Shown here one piece after another: positions 39,407 through 51,745 of a stretch of DNA of 64,000 bases. The translations under genes were made by a program, and so were the position numbers. Source of the DNA: Paramecium sonneborni (lineage: Eukaryota > Ciliophora > Oligohymenophorea > Peniculida > Parameciidae). Within the stretch, counting starts at the first letter, position 1. Each line of letters opens with the position of its first letter. The stretch spans positions 193,857-257,856 of the forward strand of contig CAJJDN010000012.1 of assembly GCA_905182985.1 (NCBI GenBank), read 5' to 3'. Under the pieces are notes generated by a model. That model saw only the letters and a program-made list of their open reading frames with translations. It had not been told where the DNA came from and made no database searches.

Positions 39407-40262
39407 ATAAATATTTTTATTTCCAATTATTTTAATAATTAAACATCGTTTGATATTAAAATTCCCTTAATTAATAATAATTTAAGTTAAAATTTATAAA
39501 ACATACTTTTAATATTGTTATATAAATTTTTTAAAGTAATAATAGGATGGCAATATAAAATCTTAAACTTTTAGCTCAAAAAAATTAAAAATGAACATGA
39601 TAAAAAAATTGAAGGAAGTAGTATAAGAATTTTAGATGAAAAAATTGTTTAAATTATATTGGTCAAAATATATTATTTTTTCCTTAATTTTTAGTAATTT
39701 TAAGAAAAAAAAGTAGAAAAAATCAATGAAAATCTATCAGAAAGTTGATAGATTAAGGGATAAAATAGTTTAACCAAAGAAAGTGATTAAAGAGACTAAA
39801 GTTAAAAGTACAACAATAAATTAATTTATCAATTTTAAAAGTTAGCTTGTGATATATGAATTTATAGATATTTGATTATGCTATCGAATTAGAGATTAAA
39901 ACATAGTTTATGGGTAAATGATGATTGAATACAATTTAATTGATGAGATAATAGTTTATTTGAGTTAAAATCCGATTTTTTTTCTGAAATTCTTAAAATA
40001 AATTATGAAAAGCGTTGATATTGATAGTTACCTACAATGAAAATACAAAACTAGTTTAGTATATATTCAATAAAAATGTATTATTAATGTTTTAGAGATG
40101 TAAATTTTTGGTTAAAATATAGTTAAAGGGAAATATAGCATTTAATTATGCTATTACATATCAATATTATAATATTGCTTAATCTAACTTTTAGATGGAA
40201 CAAATCCACATATAATAATGTAAATGATCTAAATCTATGGAATAGGAGTTTAAAATTACTAC
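39407..40262 (+). pseudogene. Scattered coding remnants
   Basis: Short frames with protein-like composition (near 39560-39720, 39770-39900, 40195-40262) are interrupted by TGA codons and frame changes that short introns do not repair. I could not identify the source gene. A pseudogene is the most economical reading, but missed introns are possible. Confidence 0.25.
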
Positions 40263-40318
40263 ATATTTAATGAATACAAATTATTTATTCACTGCTTTCT
40301 TAATACTTACTATTTTAA

Positions 40319-41098
40319 TCATTAAAATCTACAAGTAGGACAATAATTAACATAACTAATCCTATATATTTTCAAGGGGGATTAAGAAGTTTTATAAGAC
40401 TAACTTCTTATTTTTCCTGAGTTTTTACAAACCCAAAAAAAATCACAATCTTTATTAGCACATAATTTTATATTTGGTAAGCTTTTTTTCATATAATTTA
40501 GTTAATTTTCCATTAGTTTATTTACATACACTTCCAAATCGACAGCCCGTTGTTTGAATATTTATCCAATTTTAATTTAACTTTTACATAAACAATAAAA
40601 ATAAATGCATTCTAACTTTAATTAATTCTTCATGATGGTCGCCAAACATGTTGAATGATAACTGTGATGAAATTTATTTTGACAAAATAATTCAACTCTC
40701 TTTTCAAAAATATATTTATCACAACTCAAACAAATATTTTATTAATCTACTATAATTTAACTGCTAAACTATTTTGTAACAGTATCTTAAGAAGTTTCAA
40801 TCTGCTAAGAAGGTTAGGACTTGATAGAACTATTTATAATTTGATCTAATCTCTTTTATTATTGGTGACGGATTTGCTTTAATTAGAAATTTATATCAAA
40901 AAGCTTCAATCTTTGCATTCTTAATGGCAAAACTTCTCGAGTGTTATATATATCCTTTAATTAGAGTAACTGCTAAAATTTTTACTAAAACTCTTCATTC
41001 ATCTAATTCATTATTTTAAATAAATGCGTAATATTAACTAATTCTTAAGAATTTATTGGATTTTTGTTCCCTAATAATATACATTTCCTTACAATCAT
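40319..41098 (-). CDS. RING/IBR-like zinc-finger protein
   Basis: Intronless frame of 259 aa from MIVRKCILLGNKNP (41098) to CPTCRFQ and TGA 40321-40319. The N-terminal half is a Gln-rich helix. The second half has Cys/His spacing of a RING followed by IBR-like pairs: ICLSCDKYIFEKRVELFC, HHSYHSTC, CIYFYCLCK, CANKDCDFFWVC and CPTC. This suggests an E3 ubiquitin ligase of RBR type, but the order and spacing are irregular, so it may be another zinc-binding protein. A second start at 41011 is possible. Confidence 0.65.
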
Positions 41099-41938
41099 TA
41101 AAAAGGAATGAATTTTTTGATGATGTATTATAAAGTATTGAAAATTCTATGATTATTCTAAATATTACAAAGCTTATTAAATGAGAAGTATAAAATGTGA
41201 AGTTTATAAATTAAAATATTTTTAGCAATACACAAGAAAAATAGTGAAAATAAATGAAAGAATAATAAAATACAATTTTACATTAAATTATATAAAATTA
41301 AACCTAATATATTTAATATATATTTTATTTTCTTACTTTTAAATAATTTTGTTGGACTAGAACTAGTTTTAAAAATATAAATTTAGCAAAAATAATATAG
41401 ATATCTTAAATTGAATTTACGAATTAGTTGTAATTTATTTAGTTCTTTTGATAATTATACAGAAATATAGGAAGTGGTTGCTTTGATAAAAATTGATTTC
41501 TATATTTTAAAGAAGGGGATTAAGAACATTTACTTTGAGTAATTTTCTTTTAAATAATAGATTCAATTAAATAGAATGATGAGCGTTTAAGTACAACAAT
41601 TCTTATAACTGTAAATTATATTAACAATTTAAATAAAAGAAATTTAAAGTTGATTAATTGAGAATCTAAATAAATTTGATTCTTTTGATCGAAAACCATC
41701 AATTATAAAATGAATCCATTATTTTTATTTAATTAAGTAAAGAAAATGAATTTGAAACTATTATTTTGAATTCCCTCTTAAGTAGATAGTTTTAAAAATC
41801 AATAACTTATGAATATTTATTTTTGTAGTAATAGATCTAGATAATGTATTTAGTTTATTATTAGGGATATCTCTCATATTTGTAATATTATACCGAATTA
41901 ATTTGAATCATTCTAATTTGTATATATTATTTCTTTAA
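41099..41938. other. Intergenic with weak coding remnant
   Basis: Mostly AT-rich. A plus-strand frame at about 41450-41655 (YTEIQEVVALIKIDFYIL...) reads like protein but has no start or extension, so I list it only as a possible remnant. Confidence 0.35.
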
Positions 41939-44056
41939 ATGAAAAAAACATAAAAAAATGAAGAACCTTTAAGAGAGAAATTATCCTAAACAATGTTTAA
42001 AGGAAACTTCGACAATAATTAGCCAATCTTAATAAAAGGATTAGGTTAAGAATTCTCAACAAACATTCTTGAAAACATGTAAAGAACTCATTCTTTTTCG
42101 AAACCATATCAACACAAAGTTTAAGATGATAACTAAAATTAACCTAAAACGCCAACAATGAAAAACGATATGATAATGAATTCATCAATATATATAAAGA
42201 AACCTTTAAAAGCAATACCAAAAATTTCAAGGTTCATAGGAGAAGCAAAATGGCCATTTTTCAGAGTAAAAAGAGATGAAATTGTTAAATAATTTTGGAA
42301 TAGGCGTACATAGTAAGACCACAATAAAAATTGGAATAGCGAAAAATATTTATTTGAAGGGATAATGTTAAGAATTGGAAGAAAGAAAAAAAGTATAAAA
42401 GGATATTATTTTAAACTGACATATTCTGGAATGCTAATGTATTTCAAAAAAGTAATTTTTAATAAAATTTTTATAGGAGGCAGATAAAGATCCAAAAGGG
42501 TATGTATAATTGAGTATGGATAGTAGAGTGATAATTTCATATTAAAAAACAAAGAAAGGATTAAATGTGCCAGTTTTATATTTAGAAAGAGTTGAAGGAA
42601 TAGGAATATCTATATTTGATCATTAAATTGAATAGACATTAAAATTATGTGAATCTCTCTAAGAATTTTGTTTAATGAGAGGATATGATAGCGTATATAC
42701 GTAAATAGATACTCTTGGAAGCGGGGCATTTGCTACTGTTTATAAGGTTTAAAGAAAGAGGGATGAATAAATATTTGCAGCTAAAGTCATTTATAGAAAT
42801 ATGTTTGAAGAAAATAAACATAAAGATAAATTCATAGTATAAAATTATTAAACATATTAGTGCAGTAAATGGTATATAATGAAGTTATAGCTTTAAAAAC
42901 ATTAAGTCATCCAGGAATAGAATAAATATATGAAGTTTATTAAGAAAAAGATAAATTAGTTATCATTATTGAATATTGTTAAGGAGGTACTTTATATCAA
43001 TTTTACAAATCCAAAGGAAAATTATAAGAAAAATAAATAGCATAATTGATGAAAGGAATTTTAGATGCTCTTTTTGAAATGCATTCTAATGGATTTGTAC
43101 ATAGAGATTTGAAGTTAGAAAATATAATGATGGAATCAAAAGATCATTTTCATATAAAATTAGTTGATTTTGGATTTGCAGAAGAAATAAATGAAAAAGA
43201 ATTAATAAGTAAAGCAGGTACACCTGGATTTTTAGCTCCAGAAATATTTAGAGGTTATCCATATACTTAAAAAGGAGATGTATTTAGTGCTGGTTGTATA
43301 TTATATATAGTATTAATAAATAATTATAATAGTTGACTGCAGGATATGCTCCATTTAGAGGAAAACCAAGTTAAATCTAAATATTGAATTCAAAATGTTA
43401 AGTGAATTATGAAAAATCTCCTTGGCCTGATGTCAGTATTGAATTAAAAAGTCTCGTAAAGAAAATGTTAGAGCCAAAATAAGAAGATAGATTCACAACT
43501 TTAGAAGCTTTAGAATCTTCATTTATTTCTCATTATACAAAATTAACATCAGAAACAAATTATAAATCATTTTAGATGGTTTCTGGATTAGATTTTCACA
43601 ATAAATAGTCTGTAAAGAGTATTAAAAATTCTGAATCTGGTGGATCTAAATAAAGTAAGGAGTTTTAATTAGATTTTTCCATACATACTAATGATATCAA
43701 ATCACTTTATTAAAAAAACTCAATAAAAACACTTTAATCCTAAAGATCAGGAAGGGGTACTATAAAATAAAGTATGATACTAAAATAATCAATATCTGTT
43801 CCAAAAGATGCAATAATTGAATAATATTAATAAAAGAGAAAGCAAAGTCATCCAGATAGATCAAGTTATAAAGACTCTGATAATGAGATAGATTCTTTTG
43901 GAGAATTGCTTAAATGTAATATCAATTAGATTCTATAAAATAGTATAATCGTTGAAATTCACAACATTTGATGATTTTGATGCTTTAAATTTTTCATAAA
44001 TAAATTTTTTATCAGAGTCATGCTAGTAATTCAATAAGATTAAAAGACCATGGTGA
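41939..44056 (+). CDS. Ser/Thr kinase with PH-like domain
   Basis: About 660 aa. Residues ~130-245 fit a PH domain (YLFEGIMLRIGRKKKSIKGY ... LCESLQEFC). The kinase follows: GSGAFATVY loop, FAAKV lysine, HRDLKLEN, DFG, GTPGFLAPE. Four introns: 25 nt near 42450, 29 nt near 42837 (ends GCAG), 23 nt near 43310 and 28 nt near 43917, each restoring frame. The Ser/Gln-rich tail ends FDDFDALNFSQINF...RPW. PH-kinases are recruited to phosphoinositides; the same order of domains occurs in the gene at 51746..53497. Its stop lies 60 bp before RPL23. Confidence 0.85.
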
Positions 44057-44116
44057 TTACTTTATTAACACTTAAATTATTCACAAATCTATTTTTAAAA
44101 TTAATTAAATTTACGA

Positions 44117-44585
44117 ATGTCAAAGAGAGGAAGAGGAGGATAAGTTGGTATTAAATTGAGAATTACACTTGCATGCAATGTTGGTGCAGTCCTTAACTGT
44201 GCTGATAACTCAGGAGCCAAAAATATCTATGTTATTTCTACTTTTGGAATTAAAGGACATTTGAGCAGATTACCCTCTGCTTCCATTGGTGATATGGTCT
44301 TATGCTCAGTCAAATAGGGTAAGCCAGCACTTAGAAAGAAGGGTAATTTAAATTTACTATCATAGTTATGTAAGCAGTCGTTGTTAGATAAAGAAAACCA
44401 TACAGACGTCGAGAAGGATATTATATTTATTTCGAAGGTTTGAATTATTATTAATTATAGACAATGCTGGTGTTATCATTAATCCTAAAGGTGAAATGAA
44501 AGGATCTGCTATTACAGGTCCTGTAGGAAAAGAAGCTGCCGATTTATGGCCAAAGATTGCATCAGCTGCTGGTTCAGTTCTTTGA
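44117..44585 (+). CDS. RPL23: Ribosomal protein uL14 (L23)
   Basis: About 140 aa with two 23-nt introns, 44343..44365 and 44438..44460. The sequence is strongly conserved: [50 protein letters not shown]. Component of the large cytosolic ribosomal subunit near the sarcin-ricin loop. Codon choice is richer in C/G-ending codons than its neighbours, as expected for a highly expressed gene. Ends ASAAGSVL. Confidence 0.97.
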
Positions 44586-45437
44586 TAAACTTGCAATATA
44601 TTCAAGTATATTAATAAACAAACAGTTTCTCATTTCTATTATTAATCCCCTCTTCTTCTTAATTTTTATTTAAATTATGAATTTCTTTTGGTATATTAAA
44701 AATATATATGTAAATTCACTTTTGATTATCATCCGTTCGTTTGTTATGAATAAATATAAATACTTATATCAATCAATATAGAGGGAAACAATAATTTATA
44801 GGTCTTTAAAATAGTATTAACTACCCTATATTTAATAACCTCATGACAATTGAAAAATACACAAATTATTTTCTGAAAAAGAATGAAATCGTCTATATTA
44901 AAACTATAAATGTTTTTCATTAAAATTATCCTCATTTATAAATATATCCATTCTCATTCACCATTCAATTTTTAAACTTTATTTTTGAATTTAATAGCTT
45001 TATTTATTTATTTATACAATTTCTATTTTTACTAATTATGAGATAAAAGTTTAAAACTTATAAATATACATTATATCAAATCTAATCCTACGATCTTGAA
45101 GAGAATCTTCTATTTAAGACACCGACTTATGCTTTTCTCTGGAAGAAAGTTTTCCCTTAAAATTTTGAAGCTCTTATACTTTATGAAAAATTTCTATTTT
45201 ACTAATATTCTGAAGATTTTCTTTCCCAATTAAATGGATTGAATATAACTCTTATGTTTCTCTAATAATTTATTAATTTTCTTTTGACAATACATTTTTC
45301 ACTTGAAGATTATTGACTTTATTCGTTAATATGATTCATTTTTAGGAAATATTAATTTTGGTTAAATTCTTACCAGAAGAGATTTTAAAGGTGTTTATAA
45401 TTTATTTTGTTTTTACAAGGACTTTAAGGGATAGATA
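44221..45437. repeat. First copy of a 1217-bp false duplication
   Basis: Repeated at 45439-46655 with offset 1218, one N between them. It covers most of RPL23, the intergenic region and the start of the next gene. Confidence 0.9.
44586..45037. other. Intergenic, AT-rich
   Basis: About 450 bp downstream of RPL23; repeated at 45804-46255 as part of the false duplication. No gene seen. Confidence 0.5.
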
Positions 45438-45438
45438 N
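45438..45438. other. Single-N contig junction
   Basis: Second of three single-N positions at a repeat border. Confidence 0.95.
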
Positions 45439-45803
45439 AAATATCTATGTTATTTCTACTTTTGGAATTAAAGGACATTTGAGCAGATTACCCTCTGCTT
45501 CCATTGGTGATATGGTCTTATGCTCAGTCAAATAGGGTAAGCCAGCACTTAGAAAGAAGGGTAATTTAAATTTACTATCATAGTTATGTAAGCAGTCGTT
45601 GTTAGATAAAGAAAACCATACAGACGTCGAGAAGGATATTATATTTATTTCGAAGGTTTGAATTATTATTAATTATAGACAATGCTGGTGTTATCATTAA
45701 TCCTAAAGGTGAAATGAAAGGATCTGCTATTACAGGTCCTGTAGGAAAAGAAGCTGCCGATTTATGGCCAAAGATTGCATCAGCTGCTGGTTCAGTTCTT
45801 TGA
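45439..45803 (+). CDS. RPL23, 5'-truncated duplicate fragment
   Basis: Repeats 44221-44585, starting within codon 35 at NIYVISTFG and keeping both introns. It has no first ~34 codons. An assembly copy, not a second gene. Confidence 0.85.
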
Positions 45804-46655
45804 TAAACTTGCAATATATTCAAGTATATTAATAAACAAACAGTTTCTCATTTCTATTATTAATCCCCTCTTCTTCTTAATTTTTATTTAAATTATGAAT
45901 TTCTTTTGGTATATTAAAAATATATATGTAAATTCACTTTTGATTATCATCCGTTCGTTTGTTATGAATAAATATAAATACTTATATCAATCAATATAGA
46001 GGGAAACAATAATTTATAGGTCTTTAAAATAGTATTAACTACCCTATATTTAATAACCTCATGACAATTGAAAAATACACAAATTATTTTCTGAAAAAGA
46101 ATGAAATCGTCTATATTAAAACTATAAATGTTTTTCATTAAAATTATCCTCATTTATAAATATATCCATTCTCATTCACCATTCAATTTTTAAACTTTAT
46201 TTTTGAATTTAATAGCTTTATTTATTTATTTATACAATTTCTATTTTTACTAATTATGAGATAAAAGTTTAAAACTTATAAATATACATTATATCAAATC
46301 TAATCCTACGATCTTGAAGAGAATCTTCTATTTAAGACACCGACTTATGCTTTTCTCTGGAAGAAAGTTTTCCCTTAAAATTTTGAAGCTCTTATACTTT
46401 ATGAAAAATTTCTATTTTACTAATATTCTGAAGATTTTCTTTCCCAATTAAATGGATTGAATATAACTCTTATGTTTCTCTAATAATTTATTAATTTTCT
46501 TTTGACAATACATTTTTCACTTGAAGATTATTGACTTTATTCGTTAATATGATTCATTTTTAGGAAATATTAATTTTGGTTAAATTCTTACCAGAAGAGA
46601 TTTTAAAGGTGTTTATAATTTATTTTGTTTTTACAAGGACTTTAAGGGATAGATA
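45439..46655. repeat. Second copy of the 1217-bp false duplication
   Basis: Matches 44221-45437 and runs on into unique sequence at 46656. Confidence 0.9.
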
Positions 46656-46700
46656 TATATATTTATAATCAAATTATTTTTTTTTTAGAAATTAAAACTC
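46256..46700 (+). CDS. Hypothetical protein, 3' structure unclear
   Basis: MRQKFKTYKYTLYQIQSY at 46256 gives a clean frame to TGA 46532-46534 (92 aa, Leu/Phe/Tyr-rich). A different frame downstream (YIFHLKIIDFIRQYDSFLGN ... GVYNLFCFYKDFKG, about 46515-46650) also looks coding, so the gene probably continues past an unresolved splice. No family recognised. The same start occurs at 45038 in the first repeat copy. Confidence 0.45.
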
Positions 46701-46920
46701 ATCTGTTTTATTTATAAAATATTATGTTAAGCTGGTATATTATTAATTTATTAGTAAGAATGAATCCAAAATTAAGAAATATTTAGTTATAGAAGAAGAG
46801 TTAAATCTAATTGAAATTAATGTAGATAATTTTTTATAACGATTTAATAATTCAAACTTTGAAAAAAAGTATACAATTAATATCTATATTATGTTGATTT
46901 TAATAAAATAATTAAAATTT

Positions 46921-48668
46921 ATGTTAAGAAAATTTTTTCATAGGTTTTCAGTCTACTCTAATTAACATTAAAGAGCAAAAGTAGAAATAGGAAATAAATC
47001 AATCGTGCATGACTATGAATTGGAGCGATATCCTAAATCTATCTATGTAATATGATTATTAATTGAGGGCTTTTTTACAAAAAAGATGGACTTAGAAGCA
47101 TGAGATTCCTGGAAGAATGTATGTCATCTAATAAATAGAGGATATCAAGGATTAATTATAAATATAGCAATTATAGCCATTAAAAATTTTATTAAGTGAA
47201 ACCAGATTAAAAAATATGTATGATAATGATTAGATGGATTCCTAATATATTATTTCAATAATAAGTGAGGAACACTTTAAACCGATGATGGATGAATACA
47301 CAAAGAAAGTATTGATAAATGGAGCTATGCCTCCTTTAATTAAATATGACTAATATAATTAAATAAGAAATTAAATTTTACAACTTTACTAAGTATTTTT
47401 TTTTGGAGATCCTCTTAGTTAATTAGAAAGAGAGATTGAATTCAGATATTTAGCTTTAAAATAAAAGAAATTTTTTAAATATCAAATTTAACAAAGATCA
47501 AAAGATAAATGTTTATGGACACATAGTTAGTAAAGAAGAGTTGAATTGATGAAAAACTGGATGGCACGTGATATTAATTTATATGATGATTTAAGACCAA
47601 TCTATGAACCATTGTTATTAAATTAAAAGATTCAAATATATCAATAATTGATGAAAATAGATGAAGTATCAATAAAAGAAAAATTGTTATTTCATTTATT
47701 AGAAAAGCATGCTTTATAAAAATCTAAAAGAAGACTACTTACTATTGCTCAAACATTATTTACTAGAACTATGTTATATACAAATTGCATTGAATTCTTA
47801 AGAGTATTAGATATTCCTCCTGATTTTCATATTGAATTATCTATAATTAATGTTCACATTTGGTTAATTTGTAATAGATTATAATAAATTAATACTAGAG
47901 AATCAAATAATTTAGCCACTTTACTATTTAAAGCATGTGATAGATATATCTCTGAAGAAGTAGATAAAATTCATTTAAGAAAAAAACATGATTTAGTTAG
48001 AGATATTGAAGCATACATGTAGACAAGTAGAAAATATTTAGAATATCATTTTAACCGCAACATTTAAACAGTTAAAAATAACTATTTTAAATTGGATGCA
48101 TTAATATGGAGTATAATCTTCTTTGAAAAGATCCCTAGATATAGTGATAAGGTATATTTGGTAGCTGAATACATCAAATCGAATTATGATTTTTTGAATA
48201 GCTTATCATATTAATCATTTGAAGATTGTGTAGTTGAATTTGATATTTTTAAAATGAAAATAGATTACAAAACTTAATTACTTTAAGTAAATCCTCCATT
48301 ATCTGAAAAAGAATTTGAATAAGAATTCTTATCTGACAATAAAATTAAAAAATACTATTATTCATTTGAGGATTAGGAAAATAAAGTAATAGAACTTCCA
48401 AAATTTGAAGTAAATTTAAATTTATTATAATAAGTCTTAAATTAAATCTTTATTAGAAAGAAGATTAGATGTATTAGGTTAAAATATAAGATATGTTATT
48501 AAGAAATATTAAAATTTAGATACCTATGATCATTTTTCAACTCATGAAGAATAAATAAAATAAGAGGAAAAAAAATAAAAGTATATTTGGAATAAATCCT
48601 TAGAGAGAGATCCAGAAGATTTAAGGAAATAATTAAAATAAAGAAGAATATAATAAAAAAATATGTGA
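46921..48668 (+). CDS. UQCC1: UQCC1/CBP3-like cytochrome bc1 assembly chaperone
   Basis: MLRKFFHRFSVYSNQHQR is a good mitochondrial presequence. The Ubiq_cyt_C_chap core lies at about residues 260-400: PPDFHIELSIINVHIWLIC, LLFKACDRYISEEVDKI and LDALIWSIIFFEKIP with LVAEYIKSNYDFL. UQCC1/CBP3 binds newly made cytochrome b on mitochondrial ribosomes and starts complex III assembly. An intron at 48410..48434 (25 nt, AAG acceptor) restores frame near the 3' end; another, near 47054, has an unclear acceptor. About 560 aa, longer than yeast CBP3 by a charged C-terminal tail. Stop lies 14 bp from the convergent hydroxylase stop. Confidence 0.75.
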
Positions 48669-48682
48669 TATGTAATATTATT

Positions 48683-50049
48683 TCAAGGATTTAATAAATG
48701 TGTTTTAATTCTTTTTGTAGCTTTTAACTCTTTTTCTATAAAATCATAGTATAATCCAAATGATTTCTAAAGACTTTTCCCAAAAATTATCATTTACTGT
48801 GCTACCTCCTCAAAATTTTCAGAATATAAATATATTGGTTAAACTATTTAAGTTGGATATTATTTTTATGAATGTAAAAACGGATCAAATTTTTCAAATT
48901 TTGCATTAGAAAAATTCTAAATTAATATTATTAAAAACGTACTTCTAACTCAGCAATAGAACTAGCAATTCCTGCTCCATATCCTTTAATTTATCCATTT
49001 TCTTTACAAGCTCCAAATTCAAGTGTGAACCAATAAAGTGTTCCAAGTCTTGATAAATCTTTCTATTCAGCTCCACATGATAAAATTCCTATTTCTTAAG
49101 ATAAGTCTGCAATTTCTTTATCAGCAAATAATGGTACATGACCCTGAAAATACATTTATGTTTTTACAAGAACTTCATGAATGATATCTGGCTCAGGAGA
49201 ATATTCTGGAAATGAATGATGTCTGATGTATTGTGTGCAACAAAATACTCTATGACCAAGAGCATTTAAAAATTCTCTTTGACTAAGGATTCCATGTGTA
49301 GCTTTGATTCTAAAACCTGTTTCAGCTTTCAAATAAGCATCAATGTCTCTTAGTTAAGGTATTTTATATTTAAGTCCTAAAGCATTTTCTATTTTTTCTA
49401 AATTCTTGAGGTATCTTTCTGATAAAAGTGCTTGACTTTATCCTCTTAAAATGGAATACATCTTTTTCCAGGTTGCTTCCTCTTCTTCAGTATAATCAAT
49501 TTATGGAATAATTTATCCAAAGACGTGCTGTTCAGAAATGTTAGCTATTAATTCCCTTCTTTATCTGTATTTTTTATCTGTAAATTGAGGATGAAATTAG
49601 TTATTTTCTTCATTAACCACCATTAGAAGACCAACTTTAAAATATATAATCTTAATACGTGATTTAAGATCATCTTCGTTTCTTGGATACCATGGAACAA
49701 CTGGAATATCAGTGCTTTTATTAATCCAAACCTATTCATGGGTACGCTATAGTTCTGAAACTAATGTATTAAATTTTAATGTATCCAAAATCTCAAAAGT
49801 CAACTTTAAGATAGTCTTTTAATCACTATAATAGAGGTATTAAAGTTACATTTCAGTGCGATTCAATATCAAGGTTTAAACATCTGAAAATTTAATTTTA
49901 TGAATCTAGCATAATTCACAAATTTTCATTAAGCTAGAGCAGTTATCTTTTGTAACGATTTCCAGATCTTGAAGGGAATCAATAATAAAGTTCCTTTTAG
50001 GGAAAAAGGATGAAAATTTTGATTATATCAACTATAATTTATTAAACAT
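48683..50049 (-). CDS. Aromatic amino acid hydroxylase A
   Basis: Biopterin- and iron-dependent Phe/Tyr/Trp hydroxylase. Start MFNKLQLIQSKF at 50049, ends RIKTHLLNP, about 430 aa. Catalytic-domain landmarks: VPWYPRNEDDL, TGFRI, FLNALGHRVFCCTQYIRH, HEVLGHVPLFAD (two iron His) and YWFTLEFGACK (iron Glu). Introns: 49635..49658 (24 nt, AAG acceptor), 49144..49167 (24 nt, splitting HEVL/GH) and one of 26 nt near 48936. The N-terminal ~110 residues match the regulatory region poorly. Tandem copy of the next gene. Substrate (Phe likely, since most eukaryotes with a single type use PAH) is inferred. Confidence 0.88.
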
Positions 50050-50297
50050 ATTAAGATCATTTAAAATTAATAATCTCAGTTAAATAACATTATAATTATT
50101 TTTTTAATTATCTGAGTTGAAAAATTTAATTTTCAAGCTAGCTGAATAAAATAAAAACTCTTTTTATTTGCATTTTTTAAAGTTTATGAGTAACTTTGAG
50201 CTTAAAAAATTAAATTTAACTCTAAATTTAAAATATAATTATAAGGTATAAATATTTCAAATAAATATCATGAATATGATTTTTATAAATAAAATAA

Positions 50298-51667
50298 TCA
50301 TGGATTTAACAAATGTGTTTTAATTCTTTTTGTAGCTTTTAACTCTTTTTCAATAAAATCATAGTATAATCCAAATGGTTTTTAGAGACTTTTTCCAAAA
50401 ATAATCAATTCTTGCATAGCTTCTTCAAAACTTTCTGTGTACATAAATGTTGGTTAAACAGTCTAAATAGGATATGGTCTGTCAGCATGAATAAATGGAT
50501 CAAATTTTTCATAATTAGCTTTCGGGAAATTCTAGAAAAGTTTATTTTTTTTAAGATACATCACATTCTCCTATAGAACTAGCAATTCCTGCTCCATATC
50601 CTTTAATTTATCCATTTTCTTTACAAGCTCCAAATTCAAGTGTGAACCAATAAAGTGTTCCAAGTCTTGATAAATCTTTTTATTCAGCTCCACATGATAA
50701 AATTCCTATTTCTTAAGATAAGTCTGCAACTTCCTTATCAGCAAATAATGGTACATGACCCTTTTTATTAAGAATCTATATTACCACAAGTTCATGAACT
50801 ATATCTGGTTCAGGAGTATATTCAGGAGTTGAATGATGTCTGATATATTAAGTACAACAAAATACTCTATGACCAAGAGCATTTAAAAATTCTCTTTGAC
50901 TAAGGATTCCATGTGTAGCTTTGATTCTAAAACCTGTTTCAGCTTTCAAATAAGCATCAATGTCTCTTAGTTAAGGTATTTTATATTTAAATCCTAAAGC
51001 ATTTTCTATTTTTTCTAAATTCTTAAGGTATCTTTGAGACATGACTTTTTCAACACGTTCTCTTAAAATGGTATATATCTTTTTCCATGTTTCTTCTTCT
51101 TATTAATTATAACTAATATATGGAATTGGTTCTCCAATTAAATGTTATTGAGATATTTTAGCTATTTCTTCTCTTCTTTTTCTATACACTAAATCTTTAA
51201 ATTAAGGATGGTCTTAATTGTTCTCTTCTTTCACTTCCATAATTAAGCCAACTAAAGTAAAATTTAATTGAAATACTTGTTTTAAGATCTTCATCATTTC
51301 TTGGATACCATGGAACAACTGGTATTTAAGAATCATTGTCTATCACAACTTCATCATACCTTTATTAGAGATCAAAAAGTAATTCATTAAATTTGTAATC
51401 ATCTATCTTTTCAAATGTTAATTTTACAACAATCTTCTAGCCTCTATCATAGTTAATACTATTTTACTTTGTCGTACGATTCAATTTCAATGTTTCGATA
51501 TCAGAAAGGTTGATTTTATGATTAGAAAAAGATTTAAGAATATTTCTTAAACTTCCATAGTAATCTCTTGTTATAATTTCAACATCTTAGAGATAATCTA
51601 TGGCAAAATTTCTTTTTGGAAATATTGTGCAGAAACGTGGAAAGGAATAAAAGATTTTATTTAACAT
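50298..51667 (-). CDS. Aromatic amino acid hydroxylase B
   Basis: Closely similar tandem paralogue of hydroxylase A, with long stretches of near-identical DNA (for example around 50610-50700 and 50850-51000). Start MLNKIFYSFPRFCTIFPK at 51667, a likely mitochondrial-type leader; ends RIKTHLLNP. Iron motif HELVGHVP, EFGACK. Introns at 51252..51276 (25 nt, TAG), 50761..50784 (24 nt, AAG acceptor, splitting HELV/GH) and 28 nt near 50550. All landmarks of gene A are kept, so both copies look functional. Confidence 0.88.
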
Positions 51668-51745
51668 TATTAATGACGCATTTATAAATATAATTTTATT
51701 CCTTTAATAATTATCAAAATTAATATTGCTAAAAATACATAATTT

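Noticed and set aside
40268..40560. Plus-strand frame MNTNYLFTAFLILT as a membrane protein
   Set aside because: It is antisense to the 3' part of the RING/IBR-like gene, whose Cys/His pattern is the real signal.
44384..46153. Two pairs of identical minus-strand ORFs as a gene family
   Set aside because: They are antisense to RPL23 and intergenic DNA and are identical only because of the false duplication.
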